A stretch of 15,199 nucleotides of DNA from JALUUH01 sp964636675 (GTDB taxonomy: Bacteria; Pseudomonadota; Gammaproteobacteria; S012-40), in the NCBI GenBank assembly GCA_964636675.1, contig CAZWUO010000075.1:1-15199 (forward strand), given 5' to 3'. Both the position numbers and the translations under genes were made by a program. Under the pieces are notes generated by a model. It did not search any database, was not told the origin of the DNA, and saw nothing but the letters and a program-made list of their open reading frames with translations. Shown one piece after another: positions 1-7,517 of the stretch; positions within the stretch are counted from its first letter, which is position 1; the number at the start of each line of letters is the position of its first letter.

Positions 1-490
1 CAAGCTGAATGGGCGCAAGCCGACGGGCGATTAAGCTGGAATCTCGCAGCTTAGCGATGCGAATAGCGAGATCAAAGCCCTCTTGCATGAGATCCACTTC
101 CCTATCATTAAAATCGAGATCAAATTCTATGAGCGGGTGTTCTTGGGTAAAAGCATTGATGGCTGGGCCTAGATGCATAAGGCCAAAACTCAAGGGCAAT
201 GCAAGCTTGAGACTGCCTTGCAATTCACCGTGCGCTTGTGAGGTTGTAAGCTCGGCCTCGAGCACATCCTCTAAGATTCGTACAGATTGATGGAAGAAAG
301 CGCGCCCAGTGTCAGTCAGATTCATTTTACGGGTGGTGCGATGGAAGAGCTCGACCCCCAAATGCGCCTCTAACTCTTTTAAACGCCGACTAACGACGGA
401 CTTTGCGATACCCAGTTTATCCGCTGCACCACTAATACTGCCCACTTCCACGACCCGAACAAAACTAGCCATATTCTCCAAACGGTTCAT
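1..490 (-). CDS. LysR-family transcriptional regulator, N-terminal part (cut by window edge)
   Basis: A DNA-binding transcription regulator. Read on the minus strand from the ATG at 488-490, the frame stays open to the left edge (163 codons), so the C-terminus is missing. Residues about 1-60 form the LysR winged helix-turn-helix, with the pattern GSISGAADKLGIAKSVVSRR followed by LKELEAHLGVELFHRTTRK. Residues about 88-163 begin the effector-binding domain (GELQGSLKLALPLSFG, then FDLAIRIAKLRDSSLIARR), resembling the CrgA/AaeR-like subgroup. A GGGAG sequence lies 4 bases before the ATG, supporting this start. The effector and target genes cannot be told. LysR regulators often control a divergent neighbour, but here a REP-like pair separates it from the plus-strand CDGSH gene, so a link is uncertain. 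Confidence 0.93.
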   Translation of the reverse strand, partial: MNRLENMASFVRVVEVGSISGAADKLGIAKSVVSRRLKELEAHLGVELFHRTTRKMNLTDTGRAFFHQSVRILEDVLEAELTTSQAHGELQGSLKLALPLSFGLMHLGPAINAFTQEHPLIEFDLDFNDREVDLMQEGFDLAIRIAKLRDSSLIARRLAPIQL

Positions 491-633
491 TGAACTCCCT
501 TTTGTTGCTAAATAACGAACAATAAGTTCCTATAATGGATATTTATTTTTCTTTTAGCAAGCTTGATAATGCCTCCAGCTCAGATGGTATTATCTCATCT
601 CAAATCCTCAGTTGGATGGGGTGAGTGCTATAA

Positions 634-713
634 GTAGGGGGGATAAGCTCAGCGCATCCACCTTCTGTCCTTAGATGGTAAGACGGTGGATGCGTTTCAC
701 TTATCCACCCTAC
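634..713. repeat. Pair of inverted REP-like palindromic units (BIME-like)
   Basis: Two 29-base units face each other. The left unit (634-662, plus) starts GTAGGGGGGATAAG and ends CGCATCCACC. The right unit (685-713, minus) starts GTAGGGTGGATAAG and ends CGCATCCACC. The outer arms match at 13 of 14 positions and the inner 10-base arms are identical. Each unit can also fold alone through GGAT/ATCC-type arms, as REP sequences do. The middle (663-684) is an unrelated spacer. The form is that of the REP pairs (BIMEs) mobilised by RAYT transposases; no such gene is in the window. It could also fold as one long cruciform or RNA hairpin. Confidence 0.8.
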
Positions 714-793
714 ATTTTTTGCTGATCATTTAGAAAGCAAAATGAGAACAAAGTGAATAGTTACAAAAAAATTTTATTAACGCGGTATCTATC

Positions 794-800
794 AAGGAGA
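794..800 (+). promoter_or_regulatory. Ribosome binding site of the CDGSH gene
   Basis: AAGGAGA ends 5 bases before the ATG at 806. It is a strong Shine-Dalgarno sequence and fixes the start of this short gene. Confidence 0.8.
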
Positions 801-805
801 AAGTC

Positions 806-1042
806 ATGTCTGAACCAGTAAACCCCCAAAACGCCCCTTACCCAGTCGATGTGGAGCAAGGGAAAACTTATCATTGGTGTGCTTGCGGCAAGAGTAAAAA
901 TCAGCCTTACTGTGATGGTGCTCATCAGGGCACAGATTTTTTACCAACTGAGTTTACCGCTAAAAAAACGGAAACCGCTTATTTATGCGGCTGTAGGAAA
1001 ACCGGGAATGCGCCATTTTGCGATGGCAGTCATAACAACTAA
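806..1042 (+). CDS. CDGSH iron-sulfur protein with two cluster motifs
   Basis: A small (78 aa) iron-sulfur protein. Two CDGSH-type motifs are present: C25-A-C27 with C36-D-G-A-H40, and C61-G-C63 with C72-D-G-S-H76. Each matches the three-Cys, one-His ligand set of a [2Fe-2S] cluster, so two clusters are expected in one chain, as in the CISD3/MiNT-like class. There is no signal peptide or membrane segment, unlike mitoNEET, so it is predicted to be soluble and cytoplasmic. Family members are linked to electron transfer, cluster transfer or redox sensing; the partner is unknown. It stands alone on the plus strand between minus-strand genes, with a strong ribosome binding site and a hairpin just after the stop. 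Confidence 0.93.
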   Translation: MSEPVNPQNAPYPVDVEQGKTYHWCACGKSKNQPYCDGAHQGTDFLPTEFTAKKTETAYLCGCRKTGNAPFCDGSHNN

Positions 1043-1064
1043 CAATACATTCCGCTACTGCTAT

Positions 1065-1095
1065 CACACCTCAGACTAACGCCGAACGAGGTGTG
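1065..1095. terminator. Hairpin between convergent CDGSH gene and prc, possible weak terminator
   Basis: CACACCTC (1065-1072) pairs perfectly with GAGGTGTG (1088-1095) around a 15-base loop. It lies 22 bases after the CDGSH stop and about 75 bases past the prc stop, where a bidirectional terminator would be expected. Neither side has a T-run, so it may act only as an RNA-stabilising structure. Confidence 0.4.
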
Positions 1096-1171
1096 GCAGC
1101 AGACTGAAGTCGCCGTTGGGACTGTTAAACGAATCGACAAATATTGTTAACCTAGAGAATGAAATACATTT

Positions 1172-3283
1172 CTATCTATTAGAATGTGACAATTCTTGCA
1201 ACGAGAGCTTATCTTTACCCAGCAGCGGTATTTTCATAACATCGACAAGTATTGCGGCGGTCTCCCTGAGTTCAATTTCATCCAACTCTTCGGATAATTT
1301 TTCTCGGGAATCCTTTGAAATTTCGGAGTCTTCATCTTTCTTTTGGGGTTTTAGTCCGCGCGAGATTCGAAAACTATTCAAGCGTTCACGTTGCTCAGTT
1401 TCCAGCTTTTCTCGTTCAATCTGGCGCTGCACTTTCAGCAGGGTCACTTGCTTTTTATTCAATATCTTGCGTTGCACCTCAGCTTGCTCTACGAGATAGA
1501 TAAATCCACTATCGCTTTTAACACGCGCCTCATGTTGTGACTTAATATGACTTAGATCAGCAACTGAACTATTAAACGGGGTAAATTTCGCCGCAGAAAT
1601 ATTAGCCCAAGGCAAAGCATTTTCCAGGGAACGTTCCCCTTGATCATCACTTTCCACCGCAGTCGGAAAAATAATATCCGGAATCACACCACGATGCTGG
1701 GTACTTTCGCCATTCACTCTAAAAAATTGCGCCATCGTGATTTTCAACTTGCCAAGTGCATAATCTTTACGCTTAACGAAGCGATTCAAATCAATCACTG
1801 ATTGCACCGTGCCTTTACCAAAAGTGGGCTCCCCTACGACAATACCACGACCATAATCTTGCATTGCGCCCGCAAATATTTCAGAAGCAGAAGCACTAAA
1901 ACGATCAACTAACACGGCTAATCGCCCAATATAGGCAATACTACGATCCTCATCTTTTTTTAGCTCTAGCTTACCTGTTTTTTCGCGCACCTGTACCACC
2001 GGGCCAGATCGAATAAACAAACCCGTCAGGGAAACGGCCTCGGCTAAAGAACCTCCTCCGTTGCCCCGTAAATCCACGATTAAGCCATCGATACCTTCGG
2101 CTTGCAGCTCTTCGAGTGCCATGCGTGTATCACGCGTGGTGCTCCTATAATCTTTGTCGCCACGATCAGCGGCATCAAAATCAACATAAAACATAGGAAT
2201 AGTAATGACCCCAATCCGGGCTTTTCTATGCCCATTAGGTAGCTCAATAATCGATTTTTTTACTTGCTGTTTTTCCAGCTTAACCCGGTCTCGAGAAATC
2301 ATAATCTCTTTACTCGGCCCATCAAGACCAGTGTCTTTAGCAAGAATTTGCAATCGAACCTTCGACCCCTTGGGGCCTCGAATCAAATCAACAACGTCAT
2401 CTATACGCCAACCCACAACATCTTCGATACTTCCATCGTCACCCTGTGCAACACCAATAATTCGATCTTCAGCATGTAATTCACCGGCTAAATCGGCAGG
2501 GCCACCGGTTACAATACGTTGCACCACGGTGTGCTCATCGATCGTTTGCAATACTGCGCCAATCCCTTCTAGCGATAAGCTCATATTGATCTTAAAGTTT
2601 TCCGAAGCACGTGGTGAAAAATAACCGGTGTGAGGTTCAACGCTTCTTAAATAAGTATTTATGAAAAACTCATAGGTATCTTCAGAATTAAATTGCGAGG
2701 ATTCATTTTTTAGTCGTGCATACCGTTTACCCAGGGTTTTCTTAATTTCGTCATCTGTTTTGTTAGCTAATAACAAACTGAGCACGTCGTTCTTAACCCG
2801 TTTACGCCATAATTCATCTAATGCTTTTTTGTCTTCTGCCCAAGGCGCTTCGCTTCGATCAAAAAAATAGGTTTCATCACGGGTAAAATCGAAAGACTCT
2901 TGCAACCGGCGTAATGCATATTCTGCACGTTCAACACGCCGCTGATTATAGAGTCTAAAGATGACATATGCGGGACTTAAATCTCCTTTTAACAAAGCAT
3001 CATCCAAGCGTGTCTTAAAACGATTAAACGAATTAACATCTTCAAGCGTGAAAATACTGCGGCTTGGATCCATATTATCAATATAGTGCGTTAAGATAAT
3101 GCCAGACTGAGCATCATTGAGTTGAGTACTTTTGTAATGATAGCGATCAATGAGCTGAGTGATTATGGTTGCGCTCAAGGCATGTTTAGGCAACGGAACT
3201 AAAGGTGTAACCGAGGTAGCAGAAAACACCCCCGTCATCGAACACATTAGAATCGTTAACACCATCATACTTTTTTTTATCAT
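1172..3283 (-). CDS. prc: Carboxy-terminal processing (tail-specific) protease Prc/Tsp
   Basis: A periplasmic S41 serine protease that degrades or trims proteins from their C-termini. In E. coli it processes penicillin-binding protein 3 and, with NlpI, the peptidoglycan hydrolase MepS. Counting from an upstream GTG at 3316, the features are: a signal peptide starting MIKK at residue 12 with hydrophobic MMVLTILMCSMTGVF and a cleavage region near FSA; an N-terminal helical domain (about 45-240); a PDZ domain (about 245-335); and the S41 core (about 365-550). The catalytic Ser is S476 in SASASE and the Lys is K501 in GKGTVQ, 25 residues apart as in Tsp. A charged C-terminal domain follows (about 555-714). 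Length is close to the 682 aa of E. coli Prc. I prefer the ATG at 3281-3283 because it gives a normal signal peptide; the GTG at 3316 adds 11 residues, and neither start has a strong ribosome site. Confidence 0.94.
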   Translation of the reverse strand: MIKKSMMVLTILMCSMTGVFSATSVTPLVPLPKHALSATIITQLIDRYHYKSTQLNDAQSGIILTHYIDNMDPSRSIFTLEDVNSFNRFKTRLDDALLKGDLSPAYVIFRLYNQRRVERAEYALRRLQESFDFTRDETYFFDRSEAPWAEDKKALDELWRKRVKNDVLSLLLANKTDDEIKKTLGKRYARLKNESSQFNSEDTYEFFINTYLRSVEPHTGYFSPRASENFKINMSLSLEGIGAVLQTIDEHTVVQRIVTGGPADLAGELHAEDRIIGVAQGDDGSIEDVVGWRIDDVVDLIRGPKGSKVRLQILAKDTGLDGPSKEIMISRDRVKLEKQQVKKSIIELPNGHRKARIGVITIPMFYVDFDAADRGDKDYRSTTRDTRMALEELQAEGIDGLIVDLRGNGGGSLAEAVSLTGLFIRSGPVVQVREKTGKLELKKDEDRSIAYIGRLAVLVDRFSASASEIFAGAMQDYGRGIVVGEPTFGKGTVQSVIDLNRFVKRKDYALGKLKITMAQFFRVNGESTQHRGVIPDIIFPTAVESDDQGERSLENALPWANISAAKFTPFNSSVADLSHIKSQHEARVKSDSGFIYLVEQAEVQRKILNKKQVTLLKVQRQIEREKLETEQRERLNSFRISRGLKPQKKDEDSEISKDSREKLSEELDEIELRETAAILVDVMKIPLLGKDKLSLQELSHSNR

Positions 3284-3358
3284 TACATTGCCCACATGGT
3301 TTAAAACTGAAAACACCTATTCATTCCAATGAATAATTCTTTTTGGATCAATCTATTG

Positions 3359-3388
3359 CAAATAGACCTTAACGTTTAACGTTGTCAA
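3359..3388 (-). promoter_or_regulatory. Candidate promoter of prc
   Basis: On the minus strand a perfect TTGACA (complement of 3383-3388) is followed after 18 bases by TATTTG (complement of 3359-3364), a poor -10. The -35 box adjoins two tandem AACGTT palindromes at 3371-3383. The perfect -35 is the main support; the weak -10 suggests activator dependence or a chance match. Confidence 0.3.
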
Positions 3389-3416
3389 AATACCAAAGTA
3401 CACACAACAAACGTAT

Positions 3417-3445
3417 ACACGCCTCTACTATGAGGCTTGTTTTTA
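3417..3445 (+). terminator. Terminator-like hairpin on the plus strand
   Basis: GCCTC (3421-3425) pairs with GAGGC (3432-3436) around a 6-base loop. The stem extends by ACA/TGT (3417-3419 and 3438-3440) past one mismatch, and T-rich sequence (TTTTTAT) follows. The T-run lies on the plus-strand side, although both neighbouring genes are on the minus strand. No plus-strand gene precedes it, so it may end an antisense or small RNA, or be fortuitous. Confidence 0.35.
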
Positions 3446-3701
3446 TAAGAAGTGCTATTAATTTTTAGTTTTTGATTAATTATTATACTCGAACAGGCAA
3501 ATAACGATACTGAGTAGCGACCTGAAAGCTTAAGTATAAATAGTAGCATGCTATATGCCGGACAACACCGGGTATTCTTGGATGCTTCTCGTTAATAGCG
3601 CCAAGACCTGATGAATGGAAAAATCCAGCTCTTATTACTCTTTCGGCCTAAGACAGCATAATTCAAAAGATAGATAATTTATCACTGACATTCAACAAGT
3701 T

Positions 3702-3732
3702 AAAGCCTTTCCGTCTTTAGTAAACGGGCTTT
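3702..3732 (-). terminator. Hairpin after the T6SS operon, possible terminator
   Basis: AAAGC (3702-3706) pairs with GCTTT (3728-3732), and CCGT (3711-3714) pairs with ACGG (3724-3727), leaving a four-base bulge. It lies 36 bases past the stop of the last operon gene. Read on the minus strand, no T-run follows; on the plus strand ATTTTG follows. It is a plausible but imperfect end for the operon transcript. Confidence 0.3.
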
Positions 3733-3768
3733 ATTTTGCCTCAATAGAGTGTATTCGAAGAAGAAAAC

Positions 3769-4353
3769 TCAGGCATGCACAATAACCGCATTTTCAACAC
3801 CTTCATTCGTACAAAATGATGGGGCATTTTTTATTTCATTAATCGCCGTTAAATCACCCAAAAAATAAGCAGGAGATAATCGATCAACAACGCATCCATT
3901 CACCAATAGCGCTTTAATCATCGCGTATTCTTTTGCATATATATCACCTTCACCCATCATGTTCGTTCTGGCGCCACTACCGAGTTTCATTACTTTGCGG
4001 GTAAAAAACTCGGTCACGCCTTCATTCAACACCGCACTAAAATTCGCCCGAAAATGATAATGACTATGATAATGCAGCAGCTCATGCACGACGGTTCCGG
4101 GTGTATGAAATGCCGTATTGATGCCTATTTTTGCAGCGCTGCCATAGGAGTGAGTAATGCCTTCTGTTTGCGCGGCCGTGTTAACATCAACCCGAAACTT
4201 GGCAACATGGTTTAAATAATAAAACCAACGACTTTCTTCTACCAGGTGAAATACATTCATCAGAGGCTCATCGCATTTTACAGCCAAGGGAAAAGCCGCA
4301 TGTATCTCACCCACGAACTCTTCGGCACAGGAAAGAAATTTTTTCTTTGACAT
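3769..4353 (-). CDS. Putative zinc metallopeptidase, candidate T6SS effector
   Basis: A 194-aa protein with a zincin signature: H90-E-L-L-H94 inside TVVHELLHYHSHYHF, followed 17 residues later by N110-E-G-V-T-E115, where E111 or E115 could be the third zinc ligand as in gluzincins. Hydrophobic residues precede the first His, as in true HExxH helices. There is no signal peptide or membrane segment. I do not recognise a precise named family. It starts 19 bases after the vgrG stop, with no clear Shine-Dalgarno, so it probably depends on read-through or coupling. Being last in the cassette, directly behind vgrG, is the classic position of a VgrG-delivered cargo effector, and HExxH domains are a known class of polymorphic toxin domain. 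That it is secreted and toxic is inference. No cognate immunity gene is seen. A housekeeping or chaperone role is the alternative. Confidence 0.75.
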   Translation of the reverse strand: MSKKKFLSCAEEFVGEIHAAFPLAVKCDEPLMNVFHLVEESRWFYYLNHVAKFRVDVNTAAQTEGITHSYGSAAKIGINTAFHTPGTVVHELLHYHSHYHFRANFSAVLNEGVTEFFTRKVMKLGSGARTNMMGEGDIYAKEYAMIKALLVNGCVVDRLSPAYFLGDLTAINEIKNAPSFCTNEGVENAVIVHA

Positions 4354-4372
4354 TTTTGTCGATGCTTCGCGC

Positions 4373-7300
4373 TCAAGATATTATATCTAGCTTAATATTC
4401 GTCACTGAAACCCCCTGCCTGCGCAAGTCAACTTTGAGCGAGCTTAGTTGCAATTTTTGGTTCTTTAACTGCATTTTTACATTTTCCATCTGTATATCGC
4501 TATCATCCAGTCGTGCAGAGGTTTTATCGATACCAAAACCACCGGTATATTTTAAAAACCCAGCCAATTGAATCCCCGTTTCAATCCCAAAATGCATTGA
4601 ATTTGAGACAGATAGCTTTATTTCACTATCGCCTCCCACAAAAATATCATTGGCCAACCCGAGAGTCATATTATTAACCCCCGAAAGCGCCATATTGTTT
4701 TCAAGTCCTATGCCTACATTGCTTTGAGCACCCATATAAAATGTAAGGGAGTCACCAAAAATGGTTTCGTGAGCATCGCCTTTTACGACAGTTTCCGAAT
4801 CACCATCTACATACTCTTCAGAATCGCCATAGGTTTTAGAGATTGAATGCCCTTGATGAATATCCACCGCCAAACCCAGGTGATACGAATAAACACCGCC
4901 ATAAGTTTTATCGACCACCGTGGTTCCAGGATATAACTTTCGCTGATCAGCAAGGGCTTCGATCACATCGGACTCTATGGATTGGCGAAACCCAATCCAC
5001 TCATGAGTGGCATCGGGCAAGGTATCATCTATCCACTGTTGGGCGATATCTACCTTCTCTTTCGCCCATCGGTTGGCAATGCCAAATGCACCTGTCAATC
5101 CCCCAGGTGCATCAGGCGCCCACCCACTTTTGCTATATTCCATTTGGTCTTTGATATCATCAGAATCTTCATAGCCCAAAGATTTAGCCGTTCCAGCCAT
5201 ATGGATGACAAGATTTTCGGTATAACCATTCCCGTAGTTGAACTGTCCTTGCGAACCACCGCTGCCCATTTCCGGACCTCCAGCCCATGAAAACACCCTC
5301 CCCCACGCAAAAAACATTTGATCACCCCAGCGCTTATCTTCAGAAACGCCACGCTTTCTGTTGGGCGGAAATCTCGCGGCAAATTCTGTATCTGACTCTG
5401 TCGCTAATCGTTGAGTTGCATCACCGCCAGGTTCTGGGAAATGAAATACCTCAGGGTCTGGGCCTTGTGGGTCATCTGCCGTTTTATCAATGACTCCCGC
5501 CGCAAAATCCATGGTCCCGTCGGGTTTTCGCGCGCGTTTTTTGCCCATGACTCCCAAATCATCCACGTGAAAATCTTCATGGAAAGTACCGCAAAAGTAA
5601 ACATGTTCTTGCTCTGGATACGCAAATGTGCTCCCGACATGATGCACATACACAGGGCCAGTTGCTCTATCTATATGGGCCTCTACATCCACCTCTTCAT
5701 CAACTAAGGCAATCGTATCACCGGTAGAATTTGCTACCCCGTAATCATTCATCTTGGTAAACGGAAATTGACTGACATTTGATTCTTGTGGAGTACTCCA
5801 ATATTGATGCGCCGTAAAATAGCCTGCATTATTGGCTGCAATATTTTCATCAGGTCCATAATTTTTTGCCATAACTAATGGATCATCTTCGCCAACAACA
5901 CCGTCACCATCCAGATCGGCAGATGCATTGGGGGAATTCGCATGTTGATTTAACGGGATACTTTTAAACGAATAAGACCCACTATGGGACTCCATCGCTA
6001 AACCACCCGGCGTTTTAATCGTGGATAAATGCCCGGTATCAGGCGTCATCAATGAAGGCGTTGAAGTATTTGGAATAGCCCCGGTGATCACGGGTCTATC
6101 GGGATCTCCATTAATAAACGTGAGCAAAACTTCGGTGCCTCCCTTTAACGGGAAATACATTCCTTCGTCTTCACCGACATAAGGCTGCGCCATGCGAACC
6201 CAAGCACTTGCTTTACGATCTGGATCATTGCTTTCTTTACCACCATCAGCACGATCAAAAGGCAAATGTACACGATAACGCCCTTGTGGATCGACTTCAG
6301 CCACACCTGTTACTGCTTCTGCGTAAACAAATGCGGTCATAGTACCGTGGAATTTTGGTAGCGGAGTATTGCGTAATGGACGAAACTGTACATTCCTTGC
6401 CAACGCAAAAAATTCATTTTGATAAACCGCAGTAGATTCCTCCCCTTCAATCAGCTGCACGTTAGGTATGCTGCCGCGATGTTTAATCTGGGTTAATACA
6501 TACGCTTGATTATTAAATTTAGGGTAAGGATATCCTTGTAAATTAAAAACTAAACCTGATGCAGCCAACATCTTAAGTGCATTACCTGAGCCGAGAAATG
6601 TACGCTTCCCCTGGATTAACTCTTCTGCGCGAATAATTGCAAGTCTTGCAGCATTTTCTGGCTCGGAAACATTCTCTCCATATAAATAATTTTCACCAAA
6701 GCCATTTTCATCCATTGCCTTAGACCCAAAAATATCTAACGACGGCTGCTCAGGGTTATAATCGCGCACCGAAGTCTTAGCCGCTATGCTACGATTCCGC
6801 GACTCCCATGCATTAATCGTATCTAATGTATTTTTTTTGCTCGGGTTTAAGCTAAAATGGATGTCTGCATTTTCGATATCAACATATTCAGCATCATCCG
6901 CAAAAACAATTTTTTCTACATCGTCTTCTTGCGTAAAATAATAGTAAATACCTTCGTGCTCGAGAATTCGACTGATAAAATCAAAATCCGATTCTCTGAA
7001 CTGACAGGTGTATTCACGTTTAGGAAAATCAGCATCCTGAGCCATAAAAATCGCCATATTTTCTAAATCAAAACCGGCATTTCCTAATACTTCTTTGACA
7101 ATCTCAATCACTGTTTTATGTAAATAAATTTCATTCGTTTTATACGTAGATAACTTCCACAAGCTTGGTACTAATACCGCAGAATAATAAATCTCATTCG
7201 CCGTTACCTTGCGAATATCAAACTCTGATAATATGCCATGTATTTTTTTTTCTTCGTCGCCGTGATTAATCATAAAACACGCACTTTCACCCAATAAGAC

Positions 7301-7447
7301 ATCAATATCAATATCGAAATCAATAGGTGCTTTTAGCTGAATCTCGTAGCGATAAAGCTGAGATATGCCCTCCTCACCGTGAAAACTCATCACTTCTACA
7401 TTCCCATCAGAGAGTGCTGCTGTTTGGAAAATAAATTCTGGGTTCAT
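4373..7447 (-). CDS. vgrG: T6SS spike protein VgrG with large internal extension
   Basis: The trimeric spike of the type VI secretion tube (1024 aa). Residues 1-365 are the gp27-like base (DFDFISRILEHEGIYYYF at about 154-171). Residues about 370-460 are the gp5-like OB domain, ending in the hallmark GDPDRPVITGAIPN. Residues about 873-950 form the needle, with octapeptide repeats such as YGDSEEYV, DGDSETVV, KGDAHETI and FGDSLTFY. Between OB and needle, about residues 486-850 are extra and not typical of VgrG; they include a dockerin/EF-hand-like loop (511-522) and glycine- and tryptophan-rich sequence. The final ~50 residues are a polar, amphipathic tail. The ATG has a good ribosome site (GAGAGGA). 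It lies 70 bases after the PAAR-like gene, with no terminator between, and 19 bases before the zincin gene. Confidence 0.95.
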   Translation of the reverse strand: MNPEFIFQTAALSDGNVEVMSFHGEEGISQLYRYEIQLKAPIDFDIDIDVLLGESACFMINHGDEEKKIHGILSEFDIRKVTANEIYYSAVLVPSLWKLSTYKTNEIYLHKTVIEIVKEVLGNAGFDLENMAIFMAQDADFPKREYTCQFRESDFDFISRILEHEGIYYYFTQEDDVEKIVFADDAEYVDIENADIHFSLNPSKKNTLDTINAWESRNRSIAAKTSVRDYNPEQPSLDIFGSKAMDENGFGENYLYGENVSEPENAARLAIIRAEELIQGKRTFLGSGNALKMLAASGLVFNLQGYPYPKFNNQAYVLTQIKHRGSIPNVQLIEGEESTAVYQNEFFALARNVQFRPLRNTPLPKFHGTMTAFVYAEAVTGVAEVDPQGRYRVHLPFDRADGGKESNDPDRKASAWVRMAQPYVGEDEGMYFPLKGGTEVLLTFINGDPDRPVITGAIPNTSTPSLMTPDTGHLSTIKTPGGLAMESHSGSYSFKSIPLNQHANSPNASADLDGDGVVGEDDPLVMAKNYGPDENIAANNAGYFTAHQYWSTPQESNVSQFPFTKMNDYGVANSTGDTIALVDEEVDVEAHIDRATGPVYVHHVGSTFAYPEQEHVYFCGTFHEDFHVDDLGVMGKKRARKPDGTMDFAAGVIDKTADDPQGPDPEVFHFPEPGGDATQRLATESDTEFAARFPPNRKRGVSEDKRWGDQMFFAWGRVFSWAGGPEMGSGGSQGQFNYGNGYTENLVIHMAGTAKSLGYEDSDDIKDQMEYSKSGWAPDAPGGLTGAFGIANRWAKEKVDIAQQWIDDTLPDATHEWIGFRQSIESDVIEALADQRKLYPGTTVVDKTYGGVYSYHLGLAVDIHQGHSISKTYGDSEEYVDGDSETVVKGDAHETIFGDSLTFYMGAQSNVGIGLENNMALSGVNNMTLGLANDIFVGGDSEIKLSVSNSMHFGIETGIQLAGFLKYTGGFGIDKTSARLDDSDIQMENVKMQLKNQKLQLSSLKVDLRRQGVSVTNIKLDIIS
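5882..5917 (-). other. Dockerin/EF-hand-like calcium loop inside VgrG
   Basis: Residues 511-522 of VgrG read DLDGDGVVGEDD. Acidic residues at loop positions 1, 3, 5 and 12 (D511, D513, D515, D522), glycine at 6 and valine at 8 fit a 12-residue EF-hand loop. The following PLVMAKNYG matches the helix of a dockerin half-repeat. Only one half-repeat is seen, whereas dockerins have two, so this may be a lone calcium-stabilised turn. Confidence 0.6.
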
Positions 7448-7517
7448 AATATCCTCTCGTTTTATCTAGCGGCGACCTTAAATATAAATCGTGCACTGAT
7501 CTCGCAAGCAAAAAAAT

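Larger units (their letters stand above)
491..805. other. Intergenic region between lysR and the CDGSH gene
   Basis: This region of 315 bases carries no convincing gene. It holds the lysR start region, an AT-rich stretch (about 505-560), the REP-like pair at 634-713, and the leader of the CDGSH gene. A short inverted repeat GAAC-AATAA-GTTC at 517-529 lies just upstream of lysR and could be an autoregulatory site; this is a guess. TATAAT at 531-536 on the plus strand has no good -35 partner at normal spacing. Confidence 0.5.
3317..3768. other. Gene-free gap between the T6SS operon and prc
   Basis: This gap of about 450 bases has no credible coding frame on either strand. It holds the prc leader, a terminator-like hairpin on the plus strand (3417-3445), a TAGCATGCTA palindrome (3544-3553), a CTTGG/CCAAG pair (3577-3605), and a hairpin after the operon (3702-3732). 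No immunity gene for the preceding zincin is visible here. Confidence 0.55.

Noticed and set aside
849..1079. Second frame over the CDGSH gene
   Set aside because: It is a shifted reading of the CDGSH gene, which has the ribosome site and cluster motifs in the other frame.
5095..5707. Several 80-100-codon frames on both strands inside vgrG
   Set aside because: They have no ribosome site or recognisable motif, and the vgrG frame runs intact through the region.
7448..7517. Possible internal promoter in front of vgrG
   Set aside because: TTG-type and TATATT-like boxes occur but only at 15- or 19-base spacing; not strong enough to report.
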